Source: Oligoflexales bacterium
GTDB lineage: Bacteria > Bdellovibrionota > Oligoflexia > Oligoflexales > Oligoflexaceae
Direction: 5' to 3'
Length of the DNA: 7,498 bases
NCBI GenBank assembly: GCA_015232735.1
Contig: JADFZC010000117.1
Coordinates: 1-7,498, forward strand
Shown here in pieces: positions 1 through 6,545 of this stretch; position 1 is the stretch's first letter; each line of letters opens with the position of its first letter. The notes below the pieces were generated by a model. It had not been told where the DNA came from and did not search any database. It saw only the letters and a list, made by a program, of their open reading frames with translations. A program made the position numbers and the translations under genes.

Positions 1-1317
1 ATCAGTAAACTAGAAACAAAATTCAAATCCAGGGAACAGGCTCTCGAAAAAAAACTGGCAATTCTTGATAAAAAAGAGTCCGATCTTGAACGATTGACTG
101 AACACCTTAGTCAGGAGGAAATCAAATACAAAAAGCTCATCTCAGAATGTGAAATAACTTTGAACGAAAGCCGCAGAACCCTAGAAAACATTGCTAATCT
201 TTCCCAAGAAGAGGCAAAAAGAGAGTTAGTTAAATCACTTGAGTCTGAAGCAAGAAAATCTTCCCAGGAAACTATACGAAAAATTGAGGAGGAGGCCAGG
301 CAGGAAGGAGAAAAACGAGCTCAATCAATGATAAGCCTTGCAGTTCAGAGAGTGTCCAGCGAGTATGTAAACGACTCCACTATTACGGTGGTTGGACTTC
401 CATCTGATGACATGAAGGGAAGAATAATTGGGAGGGAAGGCAGAAACATAAGAGCCATTGAACAGTCCACTGGCGTCGATCTTATAATTGATGATACACC
501 AGAAGCTGTGATTCTTTCTTGTTTCAACCCGATTAGAAGAGAAATTGCCAAGGTTTCTCTTGAGCGCCTGATTGCCGACGGCAGGATACATCCGGCAAGA
601 ATCGATGAAACAGTAAAAAAAGTTACCAGTGAATTTAATCAAATCATATCTGAAAATGGTGAACAGGCTGCTTTTGATTCTGGAATTACTGATCTTCATC
701 CACAACTATTGTCTTATTTGGGAAAACTAAAGTATAGGACTTCAGGCCAACAGACTGTTTTAAGACATTCGGTGGAAGTGGCTTATATTTGTGGCATCAT
801 GGCCGGTGAAATGGGTATTGACGTTAAACAGGCAAAACGATGTGGTTTGCTGCATGATATAGGCAAAAGTGTAGACCAGGAGACTGAAGGCCATCACGCA
901 GACATTGGTGCTGACTTATGTAAAAAATTTAACGAATCTCCCGAAATAATTGAGGCAATTCGCAACCATCATAACGAAAACCTAAGCCACGCACTTCCCT
1001 TAACAGTAGTTCTAAACGCTGCAAATATCTTATCAGGCAATCGTCCTGGAGCAAGAAGAGAAATACTTGAAACTTATATCAAACGGCTTAGTGAAATGGA
1101 GAATATGATAAACAGCTATGAAGATATCGATTCTTCTTTCGTTATACAATCGGGTCGTGAGATCAGGGCAATTATAAAACCTTCCGTAATGTCTGACACT
1201 AAAGTTACTGATATAGCCAATGATATTGCCTTCAAGCTCAGAAAAGAATTTACCTTCCCAGGCCAAATAAAAGTCTCCGTAATCCGTGAAAATACTTTTG
1301 TCGATTATGCTAAATAG
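1..1317 (+). CDS. rny: Ribonuclease Y, 5'-truncated by the window edge
   Basis: This is the C-terminal 438 residues of RNase Y, the membrane-anchored endoribonuclease that starts mRNA decay. The frame is open to base 1, so the TTG at 94 is not the real start. The family is about 520 residues; the missing part would hold the N-terminal membrane anchor and the start of the coiled coil. Visible in order: a Glu/Lys/Arg-rich coiled coil (to about base 350), a KH domain with the RNA-binding loop IIGREGRN near bases 424-447, then an HD domain with LRHSVEVA, GLLHDIGK (His-Asp at 853-858), EGHHADIG and NHHNE. The C-terminus IKVSVIRE...DYAK is typical of the family. One oddity: the usual AAD-x-hydrophobic-S...RPGARRE segment reads AANILSGNRPGARRE, with Asn (1024-1026) where the last HD-type metal ligand Asp is expected. 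The next gene starts 9 bases after the stop, so co-transcription is likely. Confidence 0.95.
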   Translation: MSKLETKFKSREQALEKKLAILDKKESDLERLTEHLSQEEIKYKKLISECEITLNESRRTLENIANLSQEEAKRELVKSLESEARKSSQETIRKIEEEARQEGEKRAQSMISLAVQRVSSEYVNDSTITVVGLPSDDMKGRIIGREGRNIRAIEQSTGVDLIIDDTPEAVILSCFNPIRREIAKVSLERLIADGRIHPARIDETVKKVTSEFNQIISENGEQAAFDSGITDLHPQLLSYLGKLKYRTSGQQTVLRHSVEVAYICGIMAGEMGIDVKQAKRCGLLHDIGKSVDQETEGHHADIGADLCKKFNESPEIIEAIRNHHNENLSHALPLTVVLNAANILSGNRPGARREILETYIKRLSEMENMINSYEDIDSSFVIQSGREIRAIIKPSVMSDTKVTDIANDIAFKLRKEFTFPGQIKVSVIRENTFVDYAK

Positions 1318-1326
1318 GAACTTATA

Positions 1327-2937
1327 ATGTCTATAAAGGTTTCAAATTTTTCCATTGCTTTTTTGTTTTTTCAGATACCTCTTTTCCTCTTTTCAAGCAA
1401 GGCTCATGGAATTTTCTTAGATGGAAAAGGTCATTATTCACTACTTGGCGAAACAATGACTCATCCCGGATTTGATCCAGAGGGTGGATACTTTCAGGCT
1501 ATTATTCAGAATTTCCGACTGGAATCTGAGCTTAGAGCCAGTGACAAATCCAGTTTTTTTGTTGAGTTTAATCTTTTTGAAAATCCAAGGAAAGCATATC
1601 TTGGAGATACTCCTGAACCAAAAGACTGTTCCATTTATGTAAAACAAAGTGACGGTTCCGCTGGATATTCCAACCTAGGAAAATCATCGGACTGCAAAGG
1701 ACGTCCTCAAAATACTATCAGTCCTGCTTACGAGAAATATGCCCCTCATATTTTGAAGGCATATGCGAAATATGCAACAGATTATTGCATAATAGATGGT
1801 GGACGGAGAGGTCGTGATTGGGGCATGGGGGCATATTTAAATTCAGGCAAAGGACTATTTGACACTGACCAGAGCGTTTTTGATGGTGTTACATGCAACG
1901 TCAACATTCAAAAAACTCAAACATTGGGTTTCTCTGTTGGTTATGATAAACTTCAGGAGACGGGTTCTTCTATTTGGGGAGACAATACAAAGAAATTTGG
2001 AGCCAAAAATCCAAGCGATGATATCGATCAATACTTTTTCACGATTGAATATGATGATAGAAAAGCAAAAGCTGGCGCAAGTTTTACTCAGCATATTGGT
2101 TTTTATTTCGCAAATATTCAAAGTGGTGAGTTGACAAAAACAGACATTAAGATTGCCGATCTTTATCTTGGATTTTTCCTTCCCAGCTTAATAGTTGAAA
2201 ACGAGATGATCTTTCGACTTGGAAGATCTGCCGATCCATCCGTCTCTCGTTATGGCGGTACAACGAGTATCGATGATGATGTAGTGACAAATAATGTTCA
2301 GTCAATCGCATCCACAGGCTCTCTGGAATACATTATTACTCAATCTGGTTCTTCGACCGGTCCCAAGGAATATAATCAGGGAAATTTTAAAAGTCATTCC
2401 TTGTTTTTTGACTACGCCTTCGCGCCCGGTGATTCCAATGGATACCAACCAGAGTTTGATGGCAAAGGAAATAAAGTCGATAAACGACACAATGCTGCCG
2501 AAGCTATGGCTTTTCATAAGAACTATAGTCTTGCCTTGATGTTTTTTAACGACCGCGCTGATGATAATGATAGATACGTAGATGGCATCTTTGATCCCTC
2601 CAGAATTATGAATGCATCTCTTTTTGGATTTGGGTACCGCTATCAAAATCAAGATTCAGGCAACTTTGAAATTAAGCTGATAACAGGCAGATTAAACGAA
2701 AAAATGCCTGAAACTCTTAAAGAACTATACCAATCAACAGATATTAAGCCTTCTGGATACTATGGAAGGACCTTAGGGTATGAACTTGACATTAAATATG
2801 AAAAAGCTATCGCTAAAGAGTTTCGTTTCGGCTTTGCTGGTGGCATAGCACTTCCAGGAAAAGCATGGCGAGTTCATGAGGATCAAGGATCACCATCAAC
2901 CTTTTTGATTCAAGGCTTTTCCTCTTTCCTTTTTTAA
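1327..2937 (+). CDS. Predicted outer-membrane beta-barrel protein, signal peptide, function unknown
   Basis: A 536-residue protein of no family I can name. The first 26 residues look like a Sec signal peptide: Lys4, a hydrophobic stretch rich in Phe and Leu from about 8 to 22, and a likely signal peptidase I site after Ser-Lys-Ala (residue 26). The mature protein alternates aromatic and polar residues, has many Gly-, Asp- and Asn-rich turns and no further hydrophobic helix. It ends in Phe (SSFLF), as do proteins inserted by the BAM machinery, so a beta-barrel in the outer membrane is the best guess. A conspicuous block, GRRGRDWGMGAYLNSGKG (residues 159-176), followed by LFDTDQSVFDGVTC, looks like a conserved barrel segment. 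Four Cys (101, 123, 154, 190) lie in the N-terminal third and could form two disulfides. The start ATG has AGGA seven bases upstream, overlapping the rny stop, which favours translation from the rny transcript. Porin, export channel or structural protein cannot be separated here. Confidence 0.72.
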   Translation: MSIKVSNFSIAFLFFQIPLFLFSSKAHGIFLDGKGHYSLLGETMTHPGFDPEGGYFQAIIQNFRLESELRASDKSSFFVEFNLFENPRKAYLGDTPEPKDCSIYVKQSDGSAGYSNLGKSSDCKGRPQNTISPAYEKYAPHILKAYAKYATDYCIIDGGRRGRDWGMGAYLNSGKGLFDTDQSVFDGVTCNVNIQKTQTLGFSVGYDKLQETGSSIWGDNTKKFGAKNPSDDIDQYFFTIEYDDRKAKAGASFTQHIGFYFANIQSGELTKTDIKIADLYLGFFLPSLIVENEMIFRLGRSADPSVSRYGGTTSIDDDVVTNNVQSIASTGSLEYIITQSGSSTGPKEYNQGNFKSHSLFFDYAFAPGDSNGYQPEFDGKGNKVDKRHNAAEAMAFHKNYSLALMFFNDRADDNDRYVDGIFDPSRIMNASLFGFGYRYQNQDSGNFEIKLITGRLNEKMPETLKELYQSTDIKPSGYYGRTLGYELDIKYEKAIAKEFRFGFAGGIALPGKAWRVHEDQGSPSTFLIQGFSSFLF

Positions 2938-2945
2938 CTTTTTAT

Positions 2946-2954
2946 AGGGGGTGG
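2946..2954 (+). promoter_or_regulatory. Strong ribosome binding site that sets the start at 2960
   Basis: AGGGGGTGG ends five bases before ATG 2960 and is an almost ideal Shine-Dalgarno sequence. A GTG at 2951 is in the same frame, but it lies inside this site and has no site of its own, so ATG 2960 is the better start. Confidence 0.75.
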
Positions 2955-2959
2955 TCAAA

Positions 2960-4444
2960 ATGGGAAAAAGCGTCGTTATGGGCCAACTCAAAAACATCGA
3001 CAGCCAGAAAAGCATGAGCTTTCTTATCTCGATTGCTTCTGCGCTTGTAGAATTTGGATTCTTGACACAAAAAGATGTTGATGATTTCAGAGCCTGCCTT
3101 AGAAATCTTCACTTATCTGATATTCAGGATGGTGAGACTGTCTTATTAAAGCTTTTCTATGAAAAAAATGATTTTTTGTCCATGTTGGCTTCCAGATTTG
3201 GATATTTGGGTCTTTGTGCCAATCTGTTTCGAATGACCTTCGGTTCTGAGCTTATTAGAACTAACGAAATTATGACAGACTTTGGCAAGAGTCTGATTGA
3301 AAAATCAAAATTGTTTTTTAACAGATCCTTTTACTCCTACTTGAGTGGTAGATGTGAAGATCGAAAGCTCTTTTCAAGTATCTTAGTTGATTTGGCGGAT
3401 TCTATCGCCACGTTCGAAGAAACAATAGACGGAATTGCCAATGAACTTCAGTTTCTTTCGTCATGCAATCTTGCCTTAAAAAAACCGGATGATGATAAAA
3501 TGGATGAGACAATAGCACTTCATCTGGGACTTAAAGGTTCTAAAAATGAGGTTACATTTTTCAAAATAGAAAATTGCGCATGCAAAAATTTGTCAAATGC
3601 AGTGTCGATTTTTCTCGACATAATAAATGATTTAATTGTCCAGTTTGGATACAATTTTAGTAGTCCGCACATACCTAAGATTTTATTCATTTGTGAGACA
3701 CTTGCTTCTGACGCGACCAAGTTATCAATAGCAAAGTTCTCAATAAACGGAGAGCTCTCTTCCTGGGAACTTCGCAGGTTTAGTTTTGTTTCAACGTTAG
3801 TCTCAATTAATCAGAGTTTTATTAGTCTTTTTTCTTGCCTTTCAGATTTATTTGGCTCTTATAATAGCTCAAGGAAAGACGAAAAAATAATTCCTGATTC
3901 GATGAAACGACAGATAGCATTCGATCTTTTAAGCAAAGGCATTCCTGTTTTGGTTGCGCAGAAAACCTCTGAAAGTCTTTTTTCATACTGTAAAAACCAG
4001 AAAATTTCTCCGAAAGAAATCATTCCTACAGAACTCTCGAAAATCAGTCCGCATTTGTCACAAGAACTTCTTGAGTCACTTCAGATTTTTGAAATCGACA
4101 GTGCTTTCTCAAATAAGAGATCAGACGAAAAAGAAATCATCCTAAAAAGAAGCCATTCAATAAATCAGTTTTTTAACAGAAAATCTATAAGCATCGCAAA
4201 TTTGCTTATTTTTATTCTTGCAGTACTCCAGTTTGGATGTGGCGTAAAAACACCTCCAAGATCTGAAGAAAAGGATTTCCGGCCGGAGATTCCGTTTCGT
4301 GACAGCTTCTATCCTGCAGATCCAGAAAAGGACGTTCTCCCTGTCACAAACAAAAGTGATAATCGGGCTTCTGGGAAGAAAAATAATCAAGCACCTGCTG
4401 ATAGTCAAAAAAACTCGACTGAAATTAATAGGGAGGGAAAGTGA
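2960..4444 (+). CDS. Degenerate argininosuccinate-lyase-like protein fused to a C-terminal lipoprotein module
   Basis: A 494-residue protein. By eye its ends align with ArgH: residues about 18-48 (SFLISIASALVEFGFLTQ...) match the ArgH segment around 'GSVAWSKALVTVGVLT', and residues about 315-380 (RQIAFDLLSKGIP, then TELSKISPHLSQELLESL) match 'ATELADYLVAKGVPFREAH...LSELQKFSQVIDEDVY'. The middle is helical and of the expected length, but the active-site signatures HTGRSRNDQ, GYTHLQRAQP and GSSxMPQKKNP are not there; SSPHIPK may be the eroded remnant of the last. I infer a pseudoenzyme of the fumarase/aspartase superfamily. After a short linker comes a hydrophobic stretch with a lipobox, LQFGC (Cys427), then GVKTPP and a Pro-, Asp- and Lys-rich tail, like small LptM-type lipoproteins. 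The two parts normally would be separate genes. Start ATG 2960 is chosen for its ribosome site; the stop overlaps the dapA start (GTGA). Catalytic ArgH activity is very unlikely. Confidence 0.7.
   Translation: MGKSVVMGQLKNIDSQKSMSFLISIASALVEFGFLTQKDVDDFRACLRNLHLSDIQDGETVLLKLFYEKNDFLSMLASRFGYLGLCANLFRMTFGSELIRTNEIMTDFGKSLIEKSKLFFNRSFYSYLSGRCEDRKLFSSILVDLADSIATFEETIDGIANELQFLSSCNLALKKPDDDKMDETIALHLGLKGSKNEVTFFKIENCACKNLSNAVSIFLDIINDLIVQFGYNFSSPHIPKILFICETLASDATKLSIAKFSINGELSSWELRRFSFVSTLVSINQSFISLFSCLSDLFGSYNSSRKDEKIIPDSMKRQIAFDLLSKGIPVLVAQKTSESLFSYCKNQKISPKEIIPTELSKISPHLSQELLESLQIFEIDSAFSNKRSDEKEIILKRSHSINQFFNRKSISIANLLIFILAVLQFGCGVKTPPRSEEKDFRPEIPFRDSFYPADPEKDVLPVTNKSDNRASGKKNNQAPADSQKNSTEINREGK
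4178..4444 (+). other. Lipoprotein-like C-terminal module inside the fused frame
   Basis: Bases 4178-4240 encode RKSISIANLLIFILAVLQFGC: a basic pair, a hydrophobic core and a lipobox with Cys at 4238-4240. After it come GVKTPP and about 62 hydrophilic residues with several Pro. The CG(L/V)K start resembles LptM/YifL-type lipoproteins, which are often found beside lysine or diaminopimelate genes. No in-frame ATG or GTG and no clear ribosome site precede it; only a poor TTG (4202) lies in the signal region. It may therefore be made only as part of the fusion. It could be freed by signal peptidase II, or started from a rare codon. Confidence 0.6.
4430..4436 (+). promoter_or_regulatory. Ribosome binding site supporting the GTG start of dapA
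   Basis: AGGGAGG ends four bases before GTG 4441. It lies inside the end of the upstream gene and supports GTG as the true dapA start. The four-base overlap GTGA points to translational coupling. Confidence 0.75.
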
Positions 4445-5352
4445 CATCTAATTACGATATCAAAGGTGTTTACACTGCGATCGTCACTCCATTTAAGAAT
4501 GATTCACAAATTGACTTCGAAAGATTTGAATTTCTTATCGATTTTCAGCTTAAAAATGGTGTTACTGGAGTTGTATTGGCGGGGAGTACTGGCGAAGGTG
4601 CTACTCTCAGCAATCAGGAGAAGATATCCCTAATACAGCATTCAAAGTCTGTTTCTGGAAATAGATTAAAAATAATGGTTGGCACTGGCGATAACAGCAC
4701 TGAAAGAACCCTTGAATTGTCCCTTTCTGCAAAGGCAGCTGGAGCTGATAGTCTATTAATTGTTACACCACCATATAACAGGCCCAATTTTCAGGGGTTA
4801 AAAAAACACTACGAACTTATTTCAGAAAGGGTTGCCATACCGATCTGTCTTTACCATGTTCCAGGAAGAACAGCACTGATCCTAACACCAGAGCAAATCG
4901 CCGAGATCTGCAAAATCGAATATATAATTGCTGTTAAAGAAGCTACGGGTAGTATGGAATTTTTTTCCCATGCGAAGATTTTAACAAATGCTAATTTCCT
5001 TTCAGGTGACGATTCAACTTATCTGCCAAGTCTTGTTGTTGGAGGAAGCGGTGTTATTAGTGTAATATCAAATCTTTTTCCCAAAGCCGTGATGGATTTA
5101 CATAATTCCTTTCAAAAAAGAGATTTCGACAGGGCTCTAAATGTTCATAATACACTTCTGCCTATGATTAAGGTTTTATTTTGCGAATCAAACCCATGTC
5201 CCCTTAAAGCGGCGATGTATTTAGAGGGTATGATTCAAAATGAATTGCGCCTGCCACTTTCCCCTGTTTCGGACGATTCTTTCAAAAAAATCGCATCTGT
5301 TTTAAATAATACTAAAGAATTGCTTGCAAAAATCGGGTGCGGCTATGAATAA
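4441..5352 (+). CDS. dapA: 4-hydroxy-tetrahydrodipicolinate synthase
   Basis: DapA condenses pyruvate with aspartate-semialdehyde, the first committed step to diaminopimelate and lysine, in the cytoplasm. The 303 residues are close to the family's usual 290-300 and form a class I aldolase TIM barrel. Visible active-site parts: GSTGEG (Ser49-Thr50, where the E. coli enzyme has Thr-Thr), PPYNRP (Tyr112), YHVPGRT (Tyr138 and Arg143) and VKEATGS, with the Schiff-base Lys166. GSTGE also occurs in N-acetylneuraminate lyase and other relatives, but the Tyr/Arg pair and the dapB neighbour make DapA by far the best call. Residues that bind the feedback inhibitor lysine in E. coli (Ser48, His53, His56, Glu84) appear as Gly53, Asn58, Lys61 and Arg89, so lysine inhibition may be weak. 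The GTG start overlaps the preceding stop; the 3' end overlaps dapB by eight bases. Confidence 0.94.
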   Translation: MTSNYDIKGVYTAIVTPFKNDSQIDFERFEFLIDFQLKNGVTGVVLAGSTGEGATLSNQEKISLIQHSKSVSGNRLKIMVGTGDNSTERTLELSLSAKAAGADSLLIVTPPYNRPNFQGLKKHYELISERVAIPICLYHVPGRTALILTPEQIAEICKIEYIIAVKEATGSMEFFSHAKILTNANFLSGDDSTYLPSLVVGGSGVISVISNLFPKAVMDLHNSFQKRDFDRALNVHNTLLPMIKVLFCESNPCPLKAAMYLEGMIQNELRLPLSPVSDDSFKKIASVLNNTKELLAKIGCGYE

Positions 5353-6148
5353 AATCAAAGCATGGATCCATGGCTATAGTGGAAGAATGGGATACGAGCT
5401 CCTAGAAGCTTTCAAGTCGGAAACACAGTACTTTGATCTTTTAGGTGGTTCAGCAGAACACTTGATTGGATTTTATGAGTCCCAAGAAATCAGGGCAAAA
5501 ATAAATTGTAATCTTTATGATATCCTTCCTAATGTTGATCTGATTATTGATTTTTCCTCCCCTGAAGGCAACGAATATCTGCAGGAGCAATTTTCTAAAA
5601 TTACTGCAGAAAAAAGGATCGGAGTATTGATAGCCACTACAGGCCTTTTTGAATCAACAATTGAAAAATGGAAGAATCTTGCTCAACATAATAAATTATC
5701 CGTCCTTTTTGCGCCAAATACTAGTCTAGGCGTTCTCTTGACTTTAAAATCTGCATTGAATCTGAGCTCAATTTTGAAACCCAAAGGATTCGATATCGAA
5801 ATTTTGGAGTCTCATCATAGAAATAAGGCCGATGCTCCAAGTGGCACAGCCAAGTTCATTGCCGAGACCATAGCAAAGCAACATGACCTTAATACGGTCT
5901 ATTCCCGAACGTCAAAGAGAAAACACGAAGAACTGGGGGTTTCTTCCTTGAGGGGTGGTGCTGTTTTTGGTGAACATTCAATCCACTTCCTGGGAGATTT
6001 CGAGGAAATTGTTATAACACATAAAGCTATTTCCCGGCGTCTTTTTGCAAATGGTGCTCTAGTTCTCGGAAGGTGGCTAATCAATCAATCTGAGGGAGTT
6101 TTCAGCCTCCTAGATGTTGATCTGAATATAACCATGACCTCTGCTTAA
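5345..6148 (+). CDS. dapB: 4-hydroxy-tetrahydrodipicolinate reductase
   Basis: DapB reduces the DapA product with NAD(P)H to tetrahydrodipicolinate. The 267 residues match the family's 240-275. The N-terminal Rossmann fold opens with HGYSGRMG (residues 9-16), then LIIDFSSPEG (66-75), ATTGL (97-101) and FAPNTSLGV (122-130). The substrate-binding and catalytic segment is HHRNKADAPSGTA (157-169), with His157 and Lys161 at the positions of E. coli His159 and Lys163; Asn160 replaces the usual His or variable residue. Later come RGG (203-205), GEHSIHF and ITHKAISRRLFANGA, all family hallmarks. ATG 5345 is chosen because the N-terminal beta strand starts there and GGGTG lies five bases upstream; a TTG at 5324 would add seven residues that match nothing. 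The start overlaps the dapA end by eight bases, implying coupling. The stop is followed after two bases by the structured element at 6151. Confidence 0.94.
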   Translation: MNKIKAWIHGYSGRMGYELLEAFKSETQYFDLLGGSAEHLIGFYESQEIRAKINCNLYDILPNVDLIIDFSSPEGNEYLQEQFSKITAEKRIGVLIATTGLFESTIEKWKNLAQHNKLSVLFAPNTSLGVLLTLKSALNLSSILKPKGFDIEILESHHRNKADAPSGTAKFIAETIAKQHDLNTVYSRTSKRKHEELGVSSLRGGAVFGEHSIHFLGDFEEIVITHKAISRRLFANGALVLGRWLINQSEGVFSLLDVDLNITMTSA

Positions 6149-6150
6149 TC

Positions 6151-6430
6151 GTCAACTACCCGCCCCTAAAGGGGCAAGCTTGTTAGGAATGGTTCTAAAC
6201 AAGTTTCATGTTGACCCGCCCGAGAGAAAAAAGGAGTAAATTCTTTTGATCTACGTTAGGAGAGAATGTATAGGTACCGCCGGATGCTTCACCAGTCCTG
6301 CGCTCTTCGATAAGTGGTTAAACAGATGTAAGGGGTTAAGTCAGTGCTGCTTACATGTAAACCTCTCCATAACATCGGCTAGGTGACCTTAACCTGGAGG
6401 GGCAACCTGACCAGAGAACGGTGTAGTAAT
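6151..6430 (+). ncRNA. Candidate HEARO / IscB omega-type guide RNA scaffold
   Basis: The stretch folds by eye into many nested elements. GTCAAC (6151-6156) pairs with GTTGAC (6210-6215) and encloses two hairpins, 6162-6175 and 6179-6203. GCCGGATG (6279-6286) pairs with CATCGGC (6373-6379), leaving a bulged G, and the AGGT (6272-6275) and ACCT (6386-6389) outside it could extend the stem. Inside lies ATGTAAG (6326-6332) with CTTACAT (6350-6356); its loop GGTTAAG (6334-6340) matches CTTAACC (6388-6394), a candidate pseudoknot. A small hairpin, CTGGAGG/CCT..CCAG, spans 6394-6414. The overall plan, with many pairings, a pseudoknot and an element's left end, fits the RNA class found just upstream of iscB genes, which carries its guide at the 5' end. 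In that model the guide would be copied from the end of dapB. The 5' and 3' ends are approximate and no promoter is certain. Confidence 0.5.
6162..6203 (+). repeat. Two adjacent hairpins right after dapB (element left end)
   Basis: The first is GCCCC-TAAA-GGGGC (6162-6175), a perfect five-pair stem. The second pairs CTTGTTAGGAA (6179-6189) with TTCTAAACAAG (6193-6203), with one mismatch and one wobble, and is followed by TTT. ACCCGCCC occurs on both sides (6158-6165 and 6214-6221). They may be transposase recognition hairpins, part of the structured RNA, or a weak terminator for the dap operon; there is no proper T-run after the first. Confidence 0.6.
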
Positions 6431-6505
6431 ACAAAAGTGCCTTTAACGAGGCTGACAGCCTGGAAAGACGGGCCCCTTTACGGGGATCTGCAGTTAATCC
6501 GCAGG

Positions 6506-6545
6506 GCGGCTTCCTACTCTCCCTAAAGGGAGAGGTTTCCGCCGC
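6506..6545 (+). repeat. Strong hairpin, probable element right end
   Basis: GCGGC (6506-6510) pairs with GCCGC (6541-6545). Across a small internal loop, CTCTCCC (6517-6523) pairs with GGGAGAG (6528-6534) around a TAAA loop. A similar TAAA-looped stem sits at the left end. There is no T-run, so it does not look like an intrinsic terminator. Three smaller hairpins precede it: AGGCT/AGCCT at 6449-6461, CCCC/GGGG at 6473-6485 and CTGC/GCAG at 6488-6504. Confidence 0.65.

Noticed and set aside
94..96. TTG as start of rny
   Set aside because: The coiled-coil sequence continues in frame back to base 1, and the family has a longer N-terminus with a membrane anchor.
325..705. 126-codon minus-strand open frame
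   Set aside because: It lies opposite the KH/HD coding part of rny, shows no family features, and is explained as a shadow frame.
2302..2652. 116-codon minus-strand open frame
   Set aside because: It lies wholly opposite the outer-membrane protein gene, with no ribosome site or recognisable motif.
2951..2959. GTG start for the lyase-like gene
   Set aside because: It lies within the Shine-Dalgarno stretch AGGGGGTGG that serves ATG 2960 and has no ribosome site of its own.
5324..5344. TTG start for dapB, seven residues upstream
   Set aside because: No family match in the extra residues; ATG 5345 begins at the first strand of the Rossmann fold and has GGGTG at a good distance.
5899..6084. 61-codon minus-strand open frame in dapB
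   Set aside because: It is antisense to conserved DapB motifs and has no independent evidence.
6162..6175. Intrinsic terminator of the dap operon
   Set aside because: A short GC-rich stem follows the dapB stop but no T-run comes after it, so I list it only as a possible secondary role.
6211..6241. Sigma-70-like promoter (TTGACC with GTAAAT)
   Set aside because: The spacer is 19 bases and the -10 is poor; the TTGAC is better explained as the 3' partner of the GTCAAC stem.
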